The notes: generated by a model from the sequence alone, not told the origin. 55,680 bases of DNA from Echinococcus granulosus (GCF_000524195.1 NW_020170385.1:2098642-2154321); one strand, 5' to 3'. Shown: positions 12,327 through 25,931, counted from the first letter of the stretch. Numbers and translations are program-made.

Positions 12327-15300
12327 TTACGATAGATATTTTTCCTCAATTCCACGGATGAGTAATTTCTCACCAGCCAGCTTTGGACCTTTTCGCTTCT
12401 AAAAAAGAAGAAAATATTGAGCCATGGTAGCTTGATAAAGGTACTGCAAAGCTCTAATTACATCATTCCCAGAAAATGCGTGGCAAGATTATTTAAAACA
12501 AACCTTCTGTAGCGCGAACCATGAACAGTAACTTACAGCAATTGCACCGGCTTTTTCAAATAGGGATTCGCCACATTTGCTAAAAAAGTGGCAATTAAAA
12601 ATTAAAATTTCACATCTCAAAGAAGGATTTACTGTGATGATTCGGTATTGGCGTGCGGGTGGTCGAAGACCGCCGAAAAGATTTCACATCTTCTCTGGGG
12701 CTTTGGCTTTGAAGAAGCTACCTGGCGTGAGACGTGGCCGCATGGTATAGCACATCAAGCCAAAATATACGCAAAAAACACGCCATTCACTGAGTCTGTT
12801 TCTCATAACTAAATCAAACCGTTCAAAACACAAGTGAAAAACCAACGGATCTGGAGATAAGGCAAAAAGTACAAGATTTTGACACCAATGAAGTAGTAGA
12901 ACATAATGCGACAAATAGGTGCGTAGTTGAAATTGACAAACGCCGAACAGCTTGGGATTATTCTGGCATCACTAAAAAAGTAATCCACATGAGTGTCCAC
13001 ACACAATAAAACCCGATTTGTAAAGCAAACAATGATTTAGGTAAGGATATCGGATGTGGAAGAATTAAGAGGACGTGTTAAAAGTTTGTCGCATCTGACA
13101 GTTGGCGTCTTTATCCTCAAATCACCCCTACATTGAGCAAGACTTGCGGAATCATAGGATTGGCTACATACATGCTTGATATTGCAGGTGAGAAACACTT
13201 CTCTTGTTCGTTCAGTGTAGGAAGAATGTCAGATTTTGGTGCGAAAAGATATGGATATCCAAAAACGGTAATTTAAAATAAGCCTATTTATATAAATTAA
13301 AACTAAACCTACCTAAATTAAGTTGGACTTGAAAAACACATAAGCTGCATTATATTAAAATAAATGCATTATCGAGAGTAGATCAAAATCTTCAATCAGA
13401 ACATTCAAGCAATTGGACTTTATTTAGAAACTTTGAATAGGTAAGTGCTAGAACCAAACAGCACATAGCGAGCCCATTCGACAACGAATGGACAATGGTG
13501 GCATCTAGATTAAAAGAAAAAAAAAACTTGCGCAACGCTGAGCGATAAAGGGCAATGATACCAATTGAAGGTCCAAATATGTTGTAATGATCTAAATGGA
13601 TCGTTAACCAGCAAGCATGGCGCCTAATATCCAAATTAAGGAGGTTCTTTATTGAGGTACTCAAATCAGAGGGGAAAACTGAAACCACAGAGCACCACCA
13701 ACAACAATCAACTGAGCCGCCAAGTGTGAGCGAGTGCAGATAATTTCATTATAGTACAGGAAAAACATTACTAGAAACAGCTCATATACAGATCTCGGAT
13801 TAGGTAGACTGTCACACCTTCCGACCACTACAACGTCCCAAATTGATGGGGTATTATTGACTCGATTAAACAAAAAAATTGACACTCTTCAAAGTGAAAT
13901 TTTATAATCGTCATGAAAATATATGGCTTTCAAATATAAAGAGACTAGTCAATTGAACAGACTGTCAAGGGGGAAAGACGGAAGCCTAAAAACAAACCTA
14001 CGTGCATGCAAAGTTGGGATAGCGATCCAACGTAGTCATCCTGGTTTTGCAATTTCGACAGGCGAAGAAGCGCCTTACACCAATGGAAAACCTCAATTTG
14101 TGTCCTTCTTTGCGGCAAATTTGGCTGGCATGTAGCGATCTATACTGGCACTAAATGAAATCGCGACAAAGTTGCAGTGGATCGCGCATGAATGAAGCAA
14201 ACAACAGGGGATGTTTTTATCTTTTGCTTCAAAGTTAAACTTCCATTCCTTAAAGTAAGGTAAATGTTGCTAATGCTAAATTCCTAACCCCTTCCTTGCA
14301 ATGGTAACTGGCGCCAATGAAGAATTTTAAGTTTCATATTCTCCCCCGACAGGCAAACACTTCTAGTCGAAATCAGCTAACAGTGGTTGAAATAAAATCT
14401 AGTATGAACCTGCAATTTCGCCAATGTGTCACCAAAAGCAAAGCACTTGACAACACTGATCATTAGTCAAATGGAAAGTTGCGCATTAGTCTGATTAAAG
14501 GCAAATACGGAGAATTTTAATCAAACAAATTGATATTGGGCTAGAAGATGAATTATTCTAAATAAATCAGGCCTCTCCAGATAACAAAGCGACAAATTTT
14601 GCAAAATACCAAATCACCAAGTAACGAACAATATTGCCCAGATTTTAGACAAGTTTTAAATTACTTGTTTCATGTAAAAATACGGAAAGGAGAAGCTAAG
14701 GCAAGTGATATCGTCAAACATGTTACTCATTTCAAGGATGATTATGAAATACCAATTTCCATAGCCACCGTAATGACTCTATTTTCCTTGTTTTAACCGC
14801 AATACTACAGTTAAAATAGGAAAAAAGGTGGTAATCAGCAATTTTCTAAAATAAGTGAAATGGGTGCAAGAAATCGGAATGCTTGTTGTGTAGCAACCTT
14901 AAAAGATGCGAATTGTTATACCTAATTACTACTTCCAGAAATAATAAAGAAGCAGAAATCGTAGGACGTAGGAAGCATTGTGTTAGTTTGGTTCATTTTA
15001 ATTTATTTAATCAGACGCCAAAGACCTGACACCCAGTAATTACTGATTTTCTAAGTTATCGGAGAACATCTAATAAAAAATGAACAGCCCTGTAGGTTGG
15101 TGATTTCGTTCAGACATTAAAACACTTCAAGTTCCTACAGAAGTTTGTGGACGCACCCTGAGGCAAGTGACGACCTGGCATTCCTGTTCATGCTGATTTA
15201 AAAGCTTCTCCTCAATGCTATCGCGTGCTTCGAGGCAAGAGAGCAGCTTCCATTCAGCGCTGGCTTCGTTGACAGCAGCAATGTCAGCGTGACGCGAACC

Positions 15301-18300
15301 CTGACTGACCAACCTGGCAAGTTCCTCACGGTTCCCACTCTTCCAAGTGTCTGAAGCCTTCTGAGTTCTTTCACAGCCCTCCTGTTCAGAATTTGTATTC
15401 ATTTCCGAAAACGATACTGGACCTAGTATCCGTGTAAGTGGGCTACAAGGGAATGGAGGAAATTAATTTTAGTTCAATGAAGTCCCAATTAGTCGGTTGC
15501 AGCCGATCGGAGCCGCGGGCTTACACAAAGTATGGTGGAAGGTATAGTAAAGCCAGGGCTTCGTGTGCTGCAAACTACTTAAGCTACCCTACGTTAACAC
15601 TAAGATAATGACTCGGAAAGAAAGCTATGTTTGGATGAGAATGTTACAATAAATGCGTATCTTGAAAACCAAATAGTATAAAGTGAAACCTGAAGAGAAA
15701 TATTCTTAAGCACAGAAATGGACTGGACATCAGCGAGAACACTATTCACAATAGAAATGCTGAATGATGCAAAGAACAAAACAGAAGTCTGTCCCAATTT
15801 TAAGGACATTTAAGCGTAAAAGGAGAATTCATACGGATGCCATGAGCGAAGCCAAATTAAGGCTGTATAAAAAGATATAACGCACGAAGGTTTAGTCTTT
15901 TTGGAGGGTGGCTGAGAGACTATGTCAAGTATTCGTTTCTGAGTTTGTTCTCGTGCAGACTGATGCAGAGCATCGATCCCGCCCCTGGTCCGGACGAGGG
16001 CCTCAGATCGCCGACGAGCAGCATCGCGTGAGGGCAGGACTGTGAGGGTCGTGTTCAGTTCTGAGTCTTGTGCCGAAACTGGTCCCAAATCGACAAAATA
16101 ATCATCGCTTGCGCCCGCTTCAAACTCACGCCCAATTTGAGGCTTCTGTGCTAGTGTCTGCGTACACAATATAGACCGAAATTAAAAATAAAATTCATAA
16201 ATTTCATACATGGGAGTTGGTCATTGAATTACCATCACAACTACCTTATTTTTTACGCCCGCGAAGAAGGTGGAGAAAGTTTCATGCAACTTCGCTTGAG
16301 GTGTTGCATTTTTCAGGTATTTATCTTTGGCCGAGGGTGGAGGCACGGTCAAATGAGAAGCACTGGCGGTCTCAAAGTAACGAAGGAGATTCAAAGAACC
16401 TCGGGTAGGACGAGTTGGGGTAGAAGCAAAGGGAACTTTCAATTCCGAAGGCGCCGACTGAAGCGAGGCCTTGGAAGCTGTAGACAGAGCTGACAGGGAC
16501 TGATCAATTGGGTGGCTAGATGATGCAAACTTAGCTATATTCATGGCTAACCGGGGCGATCTAAAAACAAGCATAACCTATGAACGCGTAACCATTCCTA
16601 AACCTCCGTGTGGATGGGTTTGGAAATAAGCAAGAATTCATTAAATTACGAAGCAAAGGAAAACCACGCAGAAGTGGAGTTGGGGCGTGAACTAGGCAGT
16701 GTTACTTTTTATCGTCATCGTCTAGATCGTGATGCATAGGTAATATGAATTGCCACCATAAAAAGTGAATTCGTTAAAAGTCACGATTAAGTAGCAGTAG
16801 TAACACGAGGAGAGCAGAGGAACAGGGCACCACACGACCCCTTATATTCCTGAAAGGTCTGGTGAAGCTAATTCTGAAAGACTTGCTGTTAACTGAATTG
16901 CGTATTTGCACTAGCCAATTAAAATTTGAAGTGATAACTGCCGAAATTCACAATTAATTAATCGCGGATTCAGCGTTAGTTTCAGAGTCTGACAATGGGT
17001 TGGGAAGGAATACGTCTCCGCAAAGACTGTCAGCTCCCGCGCGATTGCTACCGAAATCGCGAAATCGTGGGAAGTTAATAAAACGATCTAGTGTGAAGGA
17101 AGTAAATGCGTTCTCTATGGGTTTGATAAAACATTTCTGCGCTTTCGGATAACCGAATTCGCTATTAATTGTACTAAGCATAAAAAACTAAAGTAATTGA
17201 AGTTAATCATGGGAGTCAAATGCGCGAAAAGAGGAAAACAACAATAAAAACAGGACCCAGTGGAGTTATCAACGCTAAGTAAATATTTGTGATTCAATCA
17301 ACTTTGCATTGGATACAACGCCAGATACTAATATTTTCAAGGAAGGTCATGTTATTTTAGCATAAAAAATAGGTAGAATAATAGTGGACAGCGAATGGAA
17401 CCATATAAATGAAAAGTTTTTAAAAAATTCAAATCACTCCACAACAGGGGTGGGAAAGTAAAGGTATTGTACAAGCAACACTTGTACATTAAAGGTGTTC
17501 ATAAGTTAATGGATTTTAAAAAAATCAACGTGACCCACTTCAAACGAGAGTAAGTTAATATCTCGAGATCTGCATATTATACAGCAGAAAAAGGGAAAGA
17601 GGAAAAACTTTAGGAGTCTCTTAGTGTCAATTTGAGAAAATAAGAAGATATCACAATAGAATGAGACCATTAGCTCACACGGCGGGTCTGCTATGAACGC
17701 GGGAGTCTTGACTGCGATCGACCCGCATAGAGGCCGGGCGATGTGGTAAGAATGCACTGCTCGACTGAGCCAAAGCTGAGGAAATACCGATCGACCTCTT
17801 CAAACCACGACGCTGACCGTAACTTGGTTTGGAGATCCTAAGGTCGTCACAAATCACATAATAAAGTCATCTTTTTGATATTCTAGAAAATAGAGAAAAA
17901 ATATGAAATATATGGCACATGTGACTCATTAAGATCTGGTATATTTAAAAAATATTAAAACCAATAGTTTTGGAGAGAAACACCATAACAGGGAACCCTT
18001 ACAGCGCGGTTGCAAAACCGGGTCGCATGCTGCTAGCGGAATGGTATGCAGCTTTGACATGCAAATCGCAGTATCGGCATATATTCCTAAAAAACGAAGA
18101 AGCCGTAATAGCAAAAAAATGCTGCTACCAATTTCCGAAAAACTATACTGCAAGCGAGGAATTTGGAAGGAAATTAGGCTCGTGTAAACTATGAAACTAG
18201 ACACTAAAACATCAACTGAATTTTTACTAACAACAACTGAGTAGAAAAGCATCAATGCCGAATGATTAAGCTGTACACGCAAGAATGCAGAAATAGGACG

Positions 18301-20614
18301 TGAAAGTAGCACATAAAAAAACAGGGATGAATGCGAAGCGGGACCACTGGATTAAGAATAGTAGACTACTACACATTCGTCCAAACGCATAAAGCTGCCT
18401 AATATGCACGTTAATAACACTACCTTATGACATAAGCCTAAAACTTCACAGTGCCGTGTAACGAGATGAAAATCGCACCACCGCTTACTTATTAACAATC
18501 CTACTGCAAGGCCTTCCAACTTTGGTAGTGGCAGCACAGAGCGCGAAATCAAAAGACATTCCAAGAAGCATCACAAACGGGGCAGAGTCCACGGTAATTG
18601 ATAAGCCGGCAGCATTGGTGCTTGTTAAGTTGCCATTCTTTTCAATGACAAATATGGAGCAAAAGTAAAACATTTCAACACGCACGAACCCTTTGCAGAA
18701 ATTTTGAGAATCATTCAGTGCAGGGGAAAATCTGGTTCACCAAATAGTTTACTATGGATGATAAATTTACAAATACAAACGGATAGTTAAGAGGCATAAA
18801 ATTTAGTGAAGAACGCGTAAAACCTCCACTAAACAATGCAATAATTTAGTGGCAGAAGGACAGATACCGAAATCGACGCGCTTACTTCGCTGGATGAAAG
18901 TAATTTTGGTTTAAGAATTGCCACGACGGTTCCTTCCGGTTCCTTCCATAACTTCTCATGCACAGCTCCGAAGAGGAAGAGACTGATATTTTGTCCGTTT
19001 GGGGCTCCTGTCCCTACTTTCATTAGATCCGTGAGCCGCCAAATTGAAAAAATTTTGTTATTTCGACTACGACGTGGTGGGGTCTTTGAACCTATCACGC
19101 CGACAAGCACCGTAGCCTCTGTCTGCAGACTCGACCCACTTGACCCCACCGCCTCACGAACATACTGGGAGAGGCTAAAAACACGCCGATTGCTCGTTCG
19201 TGCCGCCCATAGCTCGGAGGAGATTTGAGATCGTCTAAACAGTTTAATGGTATTTTCTACAAATATATTGTATCTGGGTGGAAAATACCTTAACAAACAT
19301 GTCTGTTATGATTTGAAGGTGACCAACTGAATATGCAACTAGCTATGTATTTTAGATAGATGCATCACGGCTTAAATGATGATATGATGCCAAGACGGCA
19401 CAGTCTAATCATGCTTTCTGCAAAGCAAGATACTTGCCAATGTAGTAAATGTGAAACCTACATGACACGTATATTTGTGGGTACAGCCACGAAGTACCCA
19501 CCATCTTTCGATAATGATGAGAAGGAAGGTGAACCCATTCGAGAGTTACCAAGCGATGCCACTATAAACAAAGGGGGAAATTGATGGATCAGAAAGAAAA
19601 AGAAATAGTAAAATCACGCCACATAATATATTAAAAATAACCTTTTACAGCACGAATAGGAACTTTGGTTAAGAAACACAAGCATTCCAATCCTCACTTT
19701 TTCTATTAAGGCAAATTATCTCAACTTGGAGAAACGATTAGCAAACAGATAATCCAAATAGCAACTTACGAGCATTAGCGCGTTTGAACTCAGAGATTTG
19801 CAGAGCTTTTCGCTGAGAATCAGTTAAAGAGTCATGTGACCCAATATTTGCGACTTGCTCAGAAGCACAAACAATTCGATGAACTTCCCTTTCAATATGC
19901 GTTTCATGCTTCTCAGAGGCTATTTTTGACAATGAGTCCCGAATTTTTAGTCCATACTCACTTAGTCCTGATCGCCAAGCTAGGAAAAAAAGATTGAAGA
20001 ACCGAGACAAGAGCGCATACCGCCAGTATGATCGAGAATGCTTTCATTTTCAGTGTTAGCAGATTGTGGGTTGGTAAGTTCCATGTTGGTACGTGCTGGA
20101 CCAAAGAGTTCCGCAACCCCGACATCTGTGAAGAAAAACCTCGATAATGCTGAATGGACTCTGTAACAAACTGCGACTGGTGTCAATCGATAGAATAGAA
20201 TATAAGTACTTTGTTATTAGCTTGGTTTTCTACCTAAGTAACAATAACAACAATGAATACCTAAAATCAAAATTTTGTCTGGTGAGGAGACGTTTGGGGA
20301 AGATATTGTTCGGCTTCCTTCAAGATAAGATGTAGTTTAAGGCGTAATAAGCTGGTACGGTGGCAGTATTTTGTATTTAGAATAAGTAAATGCTGACACC
20401 ACATTATCAAGCCACAATGCACTTGAATATTAAGCAAACCTCTGGTAGGTTGTGGAATTGGTGACGGAGTAGAAACAGCATTAAGGGTAGCAGTTCTCAT
20501 TCCCCATGACTCGACCTCTTCCTCATCTTCCTCCTTAACATCGCTCCAATCAGAGCTATCACTGCTTTCGCCATCAGGGTGAGCGAGGAATTTGTTTATA
20601 TCCTCAGCAGCCAT
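12327..20614 (-). CDS. MCM10: DNA replication factor MCM10 (13 exons)
   Basis: Exons from the 5' end: 20614-20440, 20125-20021, 19979-19770, 19256-18886, 18637-18489, 18086-18003, 17837-17679, 16560-16245, 16157-15886, 15442-15157, 14150-14002, 12579-12537 and 12398-12327. All phases agree, giving 796 residues. MCM10 acts in the nucleus, binding DNA, the CMG helicase and polymerase alpha at origins. Visible: an acidic N terminus; an OB-fold (FSIWRLTDL, ISLFLFGAVHEKLWK, GTVVAILKPKLL, about 200-285); the internal CCCH finger (C..GRPCSRIVNKNICRYC..H, about 320-350) ending in KAAYHS; and the C-terminal zinc region (QVVTCLRCQY, CRKEGH, GVRRFFACRNC, FACTKCG) followed by GPKLAGEKLLIRG near the stop. 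The start is uncertain: the exon containing the chosen ATG is open back to an acceptor at 20695, so a further 5' exon is possible. The join of exons 7 and 8 skips an open stretch near 17.1 kb. Confidence 0.9.
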
Positions 20615-21502
20615 CGGAGCAGGAACAGACTGAGTGCGTTCTGGTCGAACCTTAGCTCCGCCTTGGGGTACCTTTGAGGGTGGGTTCACAGGCACCTAAG
20701 GGCGTCGAACGGATACAAGCATACTAACCACTACTGAACAAAATTTTCATCACCGTCGGCGACGATATCATTTCAGATAAAAAGTAGAAGTGCAAAGAAT
20801 TAGACCAATCTGGAAATACTACCCCAGATGCTGCATCCTTTAAATAGACTGGTACACACTCCAGAATGCAAAACTGTCTCGTTCTAAATTCTCCCCCAGA
20901 ATCTTCAACATAATAAATGTTAAGACGGAACGACAAAAAAACAAAGCCGATAACCGCAACACACAATGAGTCACAATAGTACAATCCCCGTGCGTCTATT
21001 GCCTTTATGTCGTGAAGCTCACCGACTTATTAATAGTGACGAAGTTAGTGAGGCACCTGTTCATTTTCACTTGGTGACAAGATCAAACTTGATCACTCTG
21101 AGTCAACTCGTCCAGTTGGCACTGACACTTTAAGAAGTAATAAAACGCATATAGTTTTTAGGATAAACCCATCCAGAAGCGATGGGACGCAATTGCACGC
21201 ATTCATTTGTAGTATTAAAACACCGTTGTAATAAACCTTCCCTGTAATCCCTTAAAAGGGCATTTCAAACTAATAACAACATTGATAAGTAAGCAGCGCT
21301 TTGCAACCCTAGACATATAAGACTACTTTCAAGCATAAGTAAAACAATGCGGTTCGTGGAATTAGAAGATAAGAGCAATAGAGAAGAGTGAATTTCAGTT
21401 AATATGAAAAGCTAGTGTATTTAAATTTCATTTTTAAAACATATACATAGGGAGGTAGGTATATGAGAGACAATATACAATTGAAGAGAAATAATGTACG
21501 GC
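20615..21502. other. Interval between MCM10 and the ZCCHC8-like gene
   Basis: Both flanking genes are on the minus strand, so this 0.9 kb should hold the 3' untranslated region of the ZCCHC8-like gene and the MCM10 promoter. The first 80 bases are an open continuation of MCM10 exon 1 up to an acceptor-like site. A short minus-strand ATG frame near 20757 might be a 5' MCM10 exon but does not join in phase convincingly. Nothing else is recognised. Confidence 0.4.
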
Positions 21503-24132
21503 CTAACGATGATAACTATTGTGCCACGCATAATGACCGAAATAGTTCCCCTGGGCACTATGGCAACTCCTCGAATATCGACCACAAATGGATCCTTCTC
21601 CTAATGAATAACGTTCATTTTGAGCACTATGGCAGGCAGGATAGGGACTCCTGTAGGTTATGTGGTCAAATTCTTGGAGCAGCGGCTTCTTAGGATGGCA
21701 CCTATGACTACTTTCCAAGATACACAAATTATCTTGTCGGAGATGACGCCTACGATAGTGGAGCTTGTCCATTTCGCAAGCTTGATTGTCAATTTTTTCC
21801 TTATTTGACCGTTGAAGTCGATTCTCGACCCCTGAAGAGGAATTCAAGCGTGAATCCATTGAAATGGCCGGCCGGCATCCATGCCTTCCCTCACACAGCC
21901 CGGATCGAGGGGCTGGATCTTCTGACATTGGCAATTCCCGAGTAGGTTCATTTTGCGTCTCAGATCTCACTAAAGTAGTAGGGTTGCCCTTTGCACATTT
22001 AAGCGTGTTACGAACGCGGTTGTAGGCACCTTGAGCATTGGGTAGATTTTTATAAGGCTCAAAAGGCTGAATTCCAGAGCTAAAGGCCTCAAGTTCAGGG
22101 AGCTTTTTCTGGGCGCATGATATATTAAGTGGACTGCTTCCTGAACCTGAATTACTACTAGTATTTGCAACTACGTGAGCGACACTTGAGGGAATAGCAG
22201 TACCCTCTTCTGATTCTAGCTCCAATTGTTCTTTGGCTGATTCACCCACAGCGCTCCATTGGGTAACTTTTCCATAAAAACCAGCCTCCACAGTAGTGGC
22301 ATTGCCCCTCATCTCCCTCTCACGATCAGCATCTGAAAAAAATAAGTGTGTGAAAACGTTGCAGTTGAGTTGTAGTTCATTTAACCAGACATCGCCCCCT
22401 CCGTTTTTTTATCTATGCTGCGCTAGATACCGCATCGCAAGGTGGAAGCGCAATTAATCACAGCAGTCAATTTTTATGCGACGGTTGCAGGGAATTGAAG
22501 GTTACCCATGATACGATGCATAAGTGATTATCTTTTCAAGGAGACGTAAAGACTCACTAACCAAATATGCACGTTTCGCGCGATCTATAATAAAGTTTTA
22601 AATAACTATTTATCTATATCACCTTTATCACGTTAGAAGGCAACCATTTCGCAGCCACCTAATTTTAAATCCTACACACGACCAAATGTGATTCTGAATC
22701 TTGCACCTTGACTCGCTAAGAACTTAGCAACCAATAGATTTGCACAGGACTTACCGTCGACTGAGGCAGATTCGGCGTTAAGTGGGAAGATTTGGTCAGC
22801 AAGCGATGCTCTAGGACTATCCGATGCTTCACGTAGAAACGTTGATTCACTGGGGTCTAAGCGCGTTTTCGATAACTCCTTGCATTTATTCAATAATTCT
22901 GTTAAACGTTCATTAAAAAGCACTGATAGTTACGCATAAAATCAGATGGTTCACTACCAACAAGGCAAATGCTTAGCCAACATAGTCTTATTCTCGGAAA
23001 TTCCAAGAGTGAACTATGAATCGATGGGCAATTTTCTACTGCAAAAAACTGGAGAAATCGTCAGTTAAAGTGAGTCAAAACAATTGGCACGCAAAATATG
23101 ATCGAATTTCACTCAAATATGCATCCCAAAGCATAGGCTATAGCGATTTAAGAACTGGATGGACCTACCGGAATGGTTAGAAGTTAATGGGAGCGAGTTC
23201 TCTAAAGCATTTATTTCCGATAGCAATCGCTGACGCTCACCCTTCAGATCATTCAAATCTAATTAGGGGAGAAACCGATAAAATAATGAAAGGGAGTGGT
23301 GTAATTGGCACCTATCAGGGAAGTATGAAAACAAGACTATGCTAAGAAAATAGAACAACCTTTGCTTTCAAGAGATTCCTTATATCGAGAAAATTCCAAG
23401 ATATTGGTGGAACTATTACGAAGGGAAAAGATGAAGTTTTTCAGCAAGTGACGCCTTTGAATGCTGGGACACTGAAGTGTGAAGTACTCATCGCGTAATT
23501 TACTAGAGCAGACGTTGAATCCAGGATATGCAATGATTGCATCCTCATTATATTCTACTAGTTTAAATGCAAAAAAGCACTTTAAGTGTTATTGATAGAC
23601 AAATACCCCACAAAACATACGAGTGAAACAGAAAAAAGCCTAAAGCATTAGTAGTCGAAGGATTAAGAGACACCAAACTGACGATTGATCACCTTCAAGA
23701 CCACTGTCGACCTCGTGTTCACCGTCAAAAAATGGCAGCTGTTCCACCTTTGCTTTACGCAACCATCCGGGAGGATAACCCATAGAACGCATCCGATAAA
23801 TGTGTAAAGGGATATCATGGTGTGAAATATGCAGGGCCTCACGAAGTTCGGAACTGAATTTCTAATCAAAAGTATGTTACTTACGAAATACATCCAGGCC
23901 TGATTTTTGAAAATTTCCCATTCTCGTGATATCGCTTTGAAATGGCTACTCTCCGAAACTTACGGGGAGAAATAATTGACTTGACTGGAGTGTCTTCCTC
24001 GGCATCTCCATAGCATGATCTTGACGAGCAATAAATTATGGGACTGTCATTTGAGATACTAATTGCGTAAAATATATATGGAGACAGTTACCACCGAGTA
24101 CCACCAGTATCGAGAACGAACGACGGCTCCAT
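21503..24132 (-). CDS. ZCCHC8: ZCCHC8-like NEXT-complex subunit (6 exons)
   Basis: Exons: 24132-24092, 24058-23885, 23853-23693, 23258-23169, 22922-22755 and 22332-21503. All are in phase, giving 487 residues. ZCCHC8 is the nuclear scaffold that joins RBM7 and the helicase MTR4 in the nuclear exosome targeting complex. Visible: a PSP (proline-rich) domain at about 66-104 with SSELREALHI, DIPLHIYRMR and GYPPGWL; a short coiled coil (LNDLKGERQRLLSEINALEN) at about 126-146; and a C-terminal motif SGIQPFEPYKNLP followed by GAYNRVRNTLK at about 298-323, which matches the end of animal ZCCHC8. The CCHC knuckle that should precede the PSP domain is not intact: around residues 24-44 only isolated cysteines occur. 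The protein is shorter than the human one (about 700). The last third of exon 6 is open but unlike known family sequence; extra 5' exons cannot be excluded. Confidence 0.8.
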
Positions 24133-25931
24133 CAAAAGCGACTGAGAAAAACTGACGCTAACAGGGCGGAAGGGCAAAGTCTAATATAACATTGTTAAGA
24201 TCATGGTAAATTAGAATGTAATACTTCACCCAGCCCGTAAAAAGTATTTGCTAACAAATATTTTTTCCAGTAAAAAACTAAAATTTTTTTCTGGGCACGT
24301 GCATATTTGTCATCTTAACAAAGGGTGCGCTAGTGGTCTAGCCCTATTAGAAAAAAAAATAAACTTCCCTGAAATCGGGTTAAGCACTATAACACCACTT
24401 GTCTTAAAAGGACAAAGAGTATAATTAAACAAAATGCCCAAAACTGTCGTACATTTGCAAAAACTTGCAGAGGATTGCGGCTAAACATTTTCTGAGCGGC
24501 TGTGAAAATACCTCTCACTGTAGTCCATTGTGCTAGTACAGTTCCTTACTTCTCCCTGAAGTTGTGTAGCGCCCCGAGACTCCCTTAAGACGAAAGAAGA
24601 CACAATACTCGGGCAGAATATACATATTCAGCACATAGAAGATGTCTGGGCTATTGGCATGGCCCATAAGGCCAGCCCCAGCCAGCGAGGTACAGGGGGG
24701 CTAATTCAAAGTACAAAAGTGGCGCCTCACCAGAACCGAGGGATAAACCACTATCGTACTACAGTTGCAACAAGCCAATTCAGCGTAAGGAACGTATATC
24801 ACTGATGTACAGAAGGGTCGACATGTTGCTGACATGGCAAGGAGTCATACCAAAGGGCAGAAGTAAAATCCACGGAGGCTCAGCTGCCCGTGAACTTAAA
24901 AAAAGCACACTCGTATTGCTACACAGCTCCCGTTTCATATAAAACTTTGTCACCGATGCCTCTCTAGGCCATCCTCAAGGGTTGATTACTACTGTGTAGT
25001 CCTAGATTAAAAACCATCCAAGAACCAGCAACATCATCCATTTAAGACTTTTAACGTGTGCCTAAATTTCTCCATTCATAAATCCTGTTGTAAAAGGAAA
25101 ATGTGCTGTCACCATTCCACTTAAGTCAGGCCCACACTCTACGGCAAGGGTCTTTCCTGCGTAGATTGATATCCGGAAAACACCGGCCCAAGGCCGGGAT
25201 CATTTATTAAAAAGCACTTTTAATAATAAGAGCTAAGGGCTAATGTTCTTATCTATCCCACCTTGTCAATCCTTTCCCATTTCAATGCTGCTCAAGCATC
25301 TACCTAACTGGACTTAATTCGGCCGGTAGAACAATGCAGACAGTTTCATAATAGACTTTTCAATAAGTTTTAGCTGTAATACTCTAGTGGTTTACACCCC
25401 AGTATTGGTGAGGCGCCACTTTGAACCTTGAATAAGCCCTCTTGTACCTTGCTGGGTAGGCTGGGCCTTCGGGCCATGCCAATAGCCCCGACGCCTTCTC
25501 CGCACTGGACACATATTCTGCCCGAGTATTGTATCTTCTTTCGTCTTCAGGGAAGTCTCGGGACGCTACGTTAGAATCATATGCAGAAATTAGCTAAAAT
25601 TTTGGTTTATAGCTTTCCATGGGGAACCTCGTTTTACCGTATATACATTGCAGAGCTCAAAGTAATTTTCGTGGAACAAAATTTTCAACGTTATTACTAT
25701 GATCCAATCTGCCGTCCTTTAAACTTCTTAAATAGTGTCTTTTAAATGCCACCCATTGTTTTCAGCGCAATGGTCTTTTAATAAAATCCGGATTTATCTG
25801 TTCAGTTCATACAGCTTGTGAAGTAAAGAAATGCTTATTTTAATGATGTTATGGTGAAATTGGTTTTACTACGTTGATACCTCCAATCATCAGTCAGTTT
25901 GCATTTGTGTATCGGCTTGAGGGTGTGCCAG
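24133..25931. other. Head-to-head intergenic region
   Basis: This 1.8 kb separates the start of the ZCCHC8-like gene (minus) from the first recognised exon of MBF1 (plus). It should contain both promoters and probably the missing first exon of MBF1. More than half is an inverted-repeat element (24565-25570). I see no other conserved structure. Confidence 0.45.
24565..25570. mobile_element. Foldback/MITE-like element with long inverted arms
   Basis: The left arm (about 24565-24775) and the right arm (about 25372-25570) are imperfect inverted copies. Shared blocks include CCCGAGACT, GACGAAAGAAGA, CAATACTCGGGCAGAATAT, GGCTATTGGCATGGCCC and GTGGCGCCTCACCA. The spacer of about 0.6 kb has no coding potential that I can see. 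A third copy of the arm lies near 44.9 kb, so the sequence is dispersed. It may be a non-autonomous foldback transposon, or two independent insertions of one short repeat in opposite orientation. I did not find target-site duplications by eye. Confidence 0.65.

Noticed and set aside
13661..13885. Minus-strand frames near 13.7 kb as the end of MCM10
   Set aside because: One frame reads CSGRKV before a stop, but no acceptor supports it in phase. The exons at 12579 and 12398 give the proper family C terminus.
16954..17181. Minus-strand open frame between MCM10 exons 7 and 8 as an additional exon
   Set aside because: It has an acceptor in a usable phase, but exons 7 and 8 already join in phase without it and the sequence shows no MCM10 resemblance. 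It could be an alternative exon.
21463..21693. Plus-strand open frame opposite the last ZCCHC8-like exon
   Set aside because: It lies over the end of a minus-strand exon and has no family resemblance; it is most simply a shadow frame.
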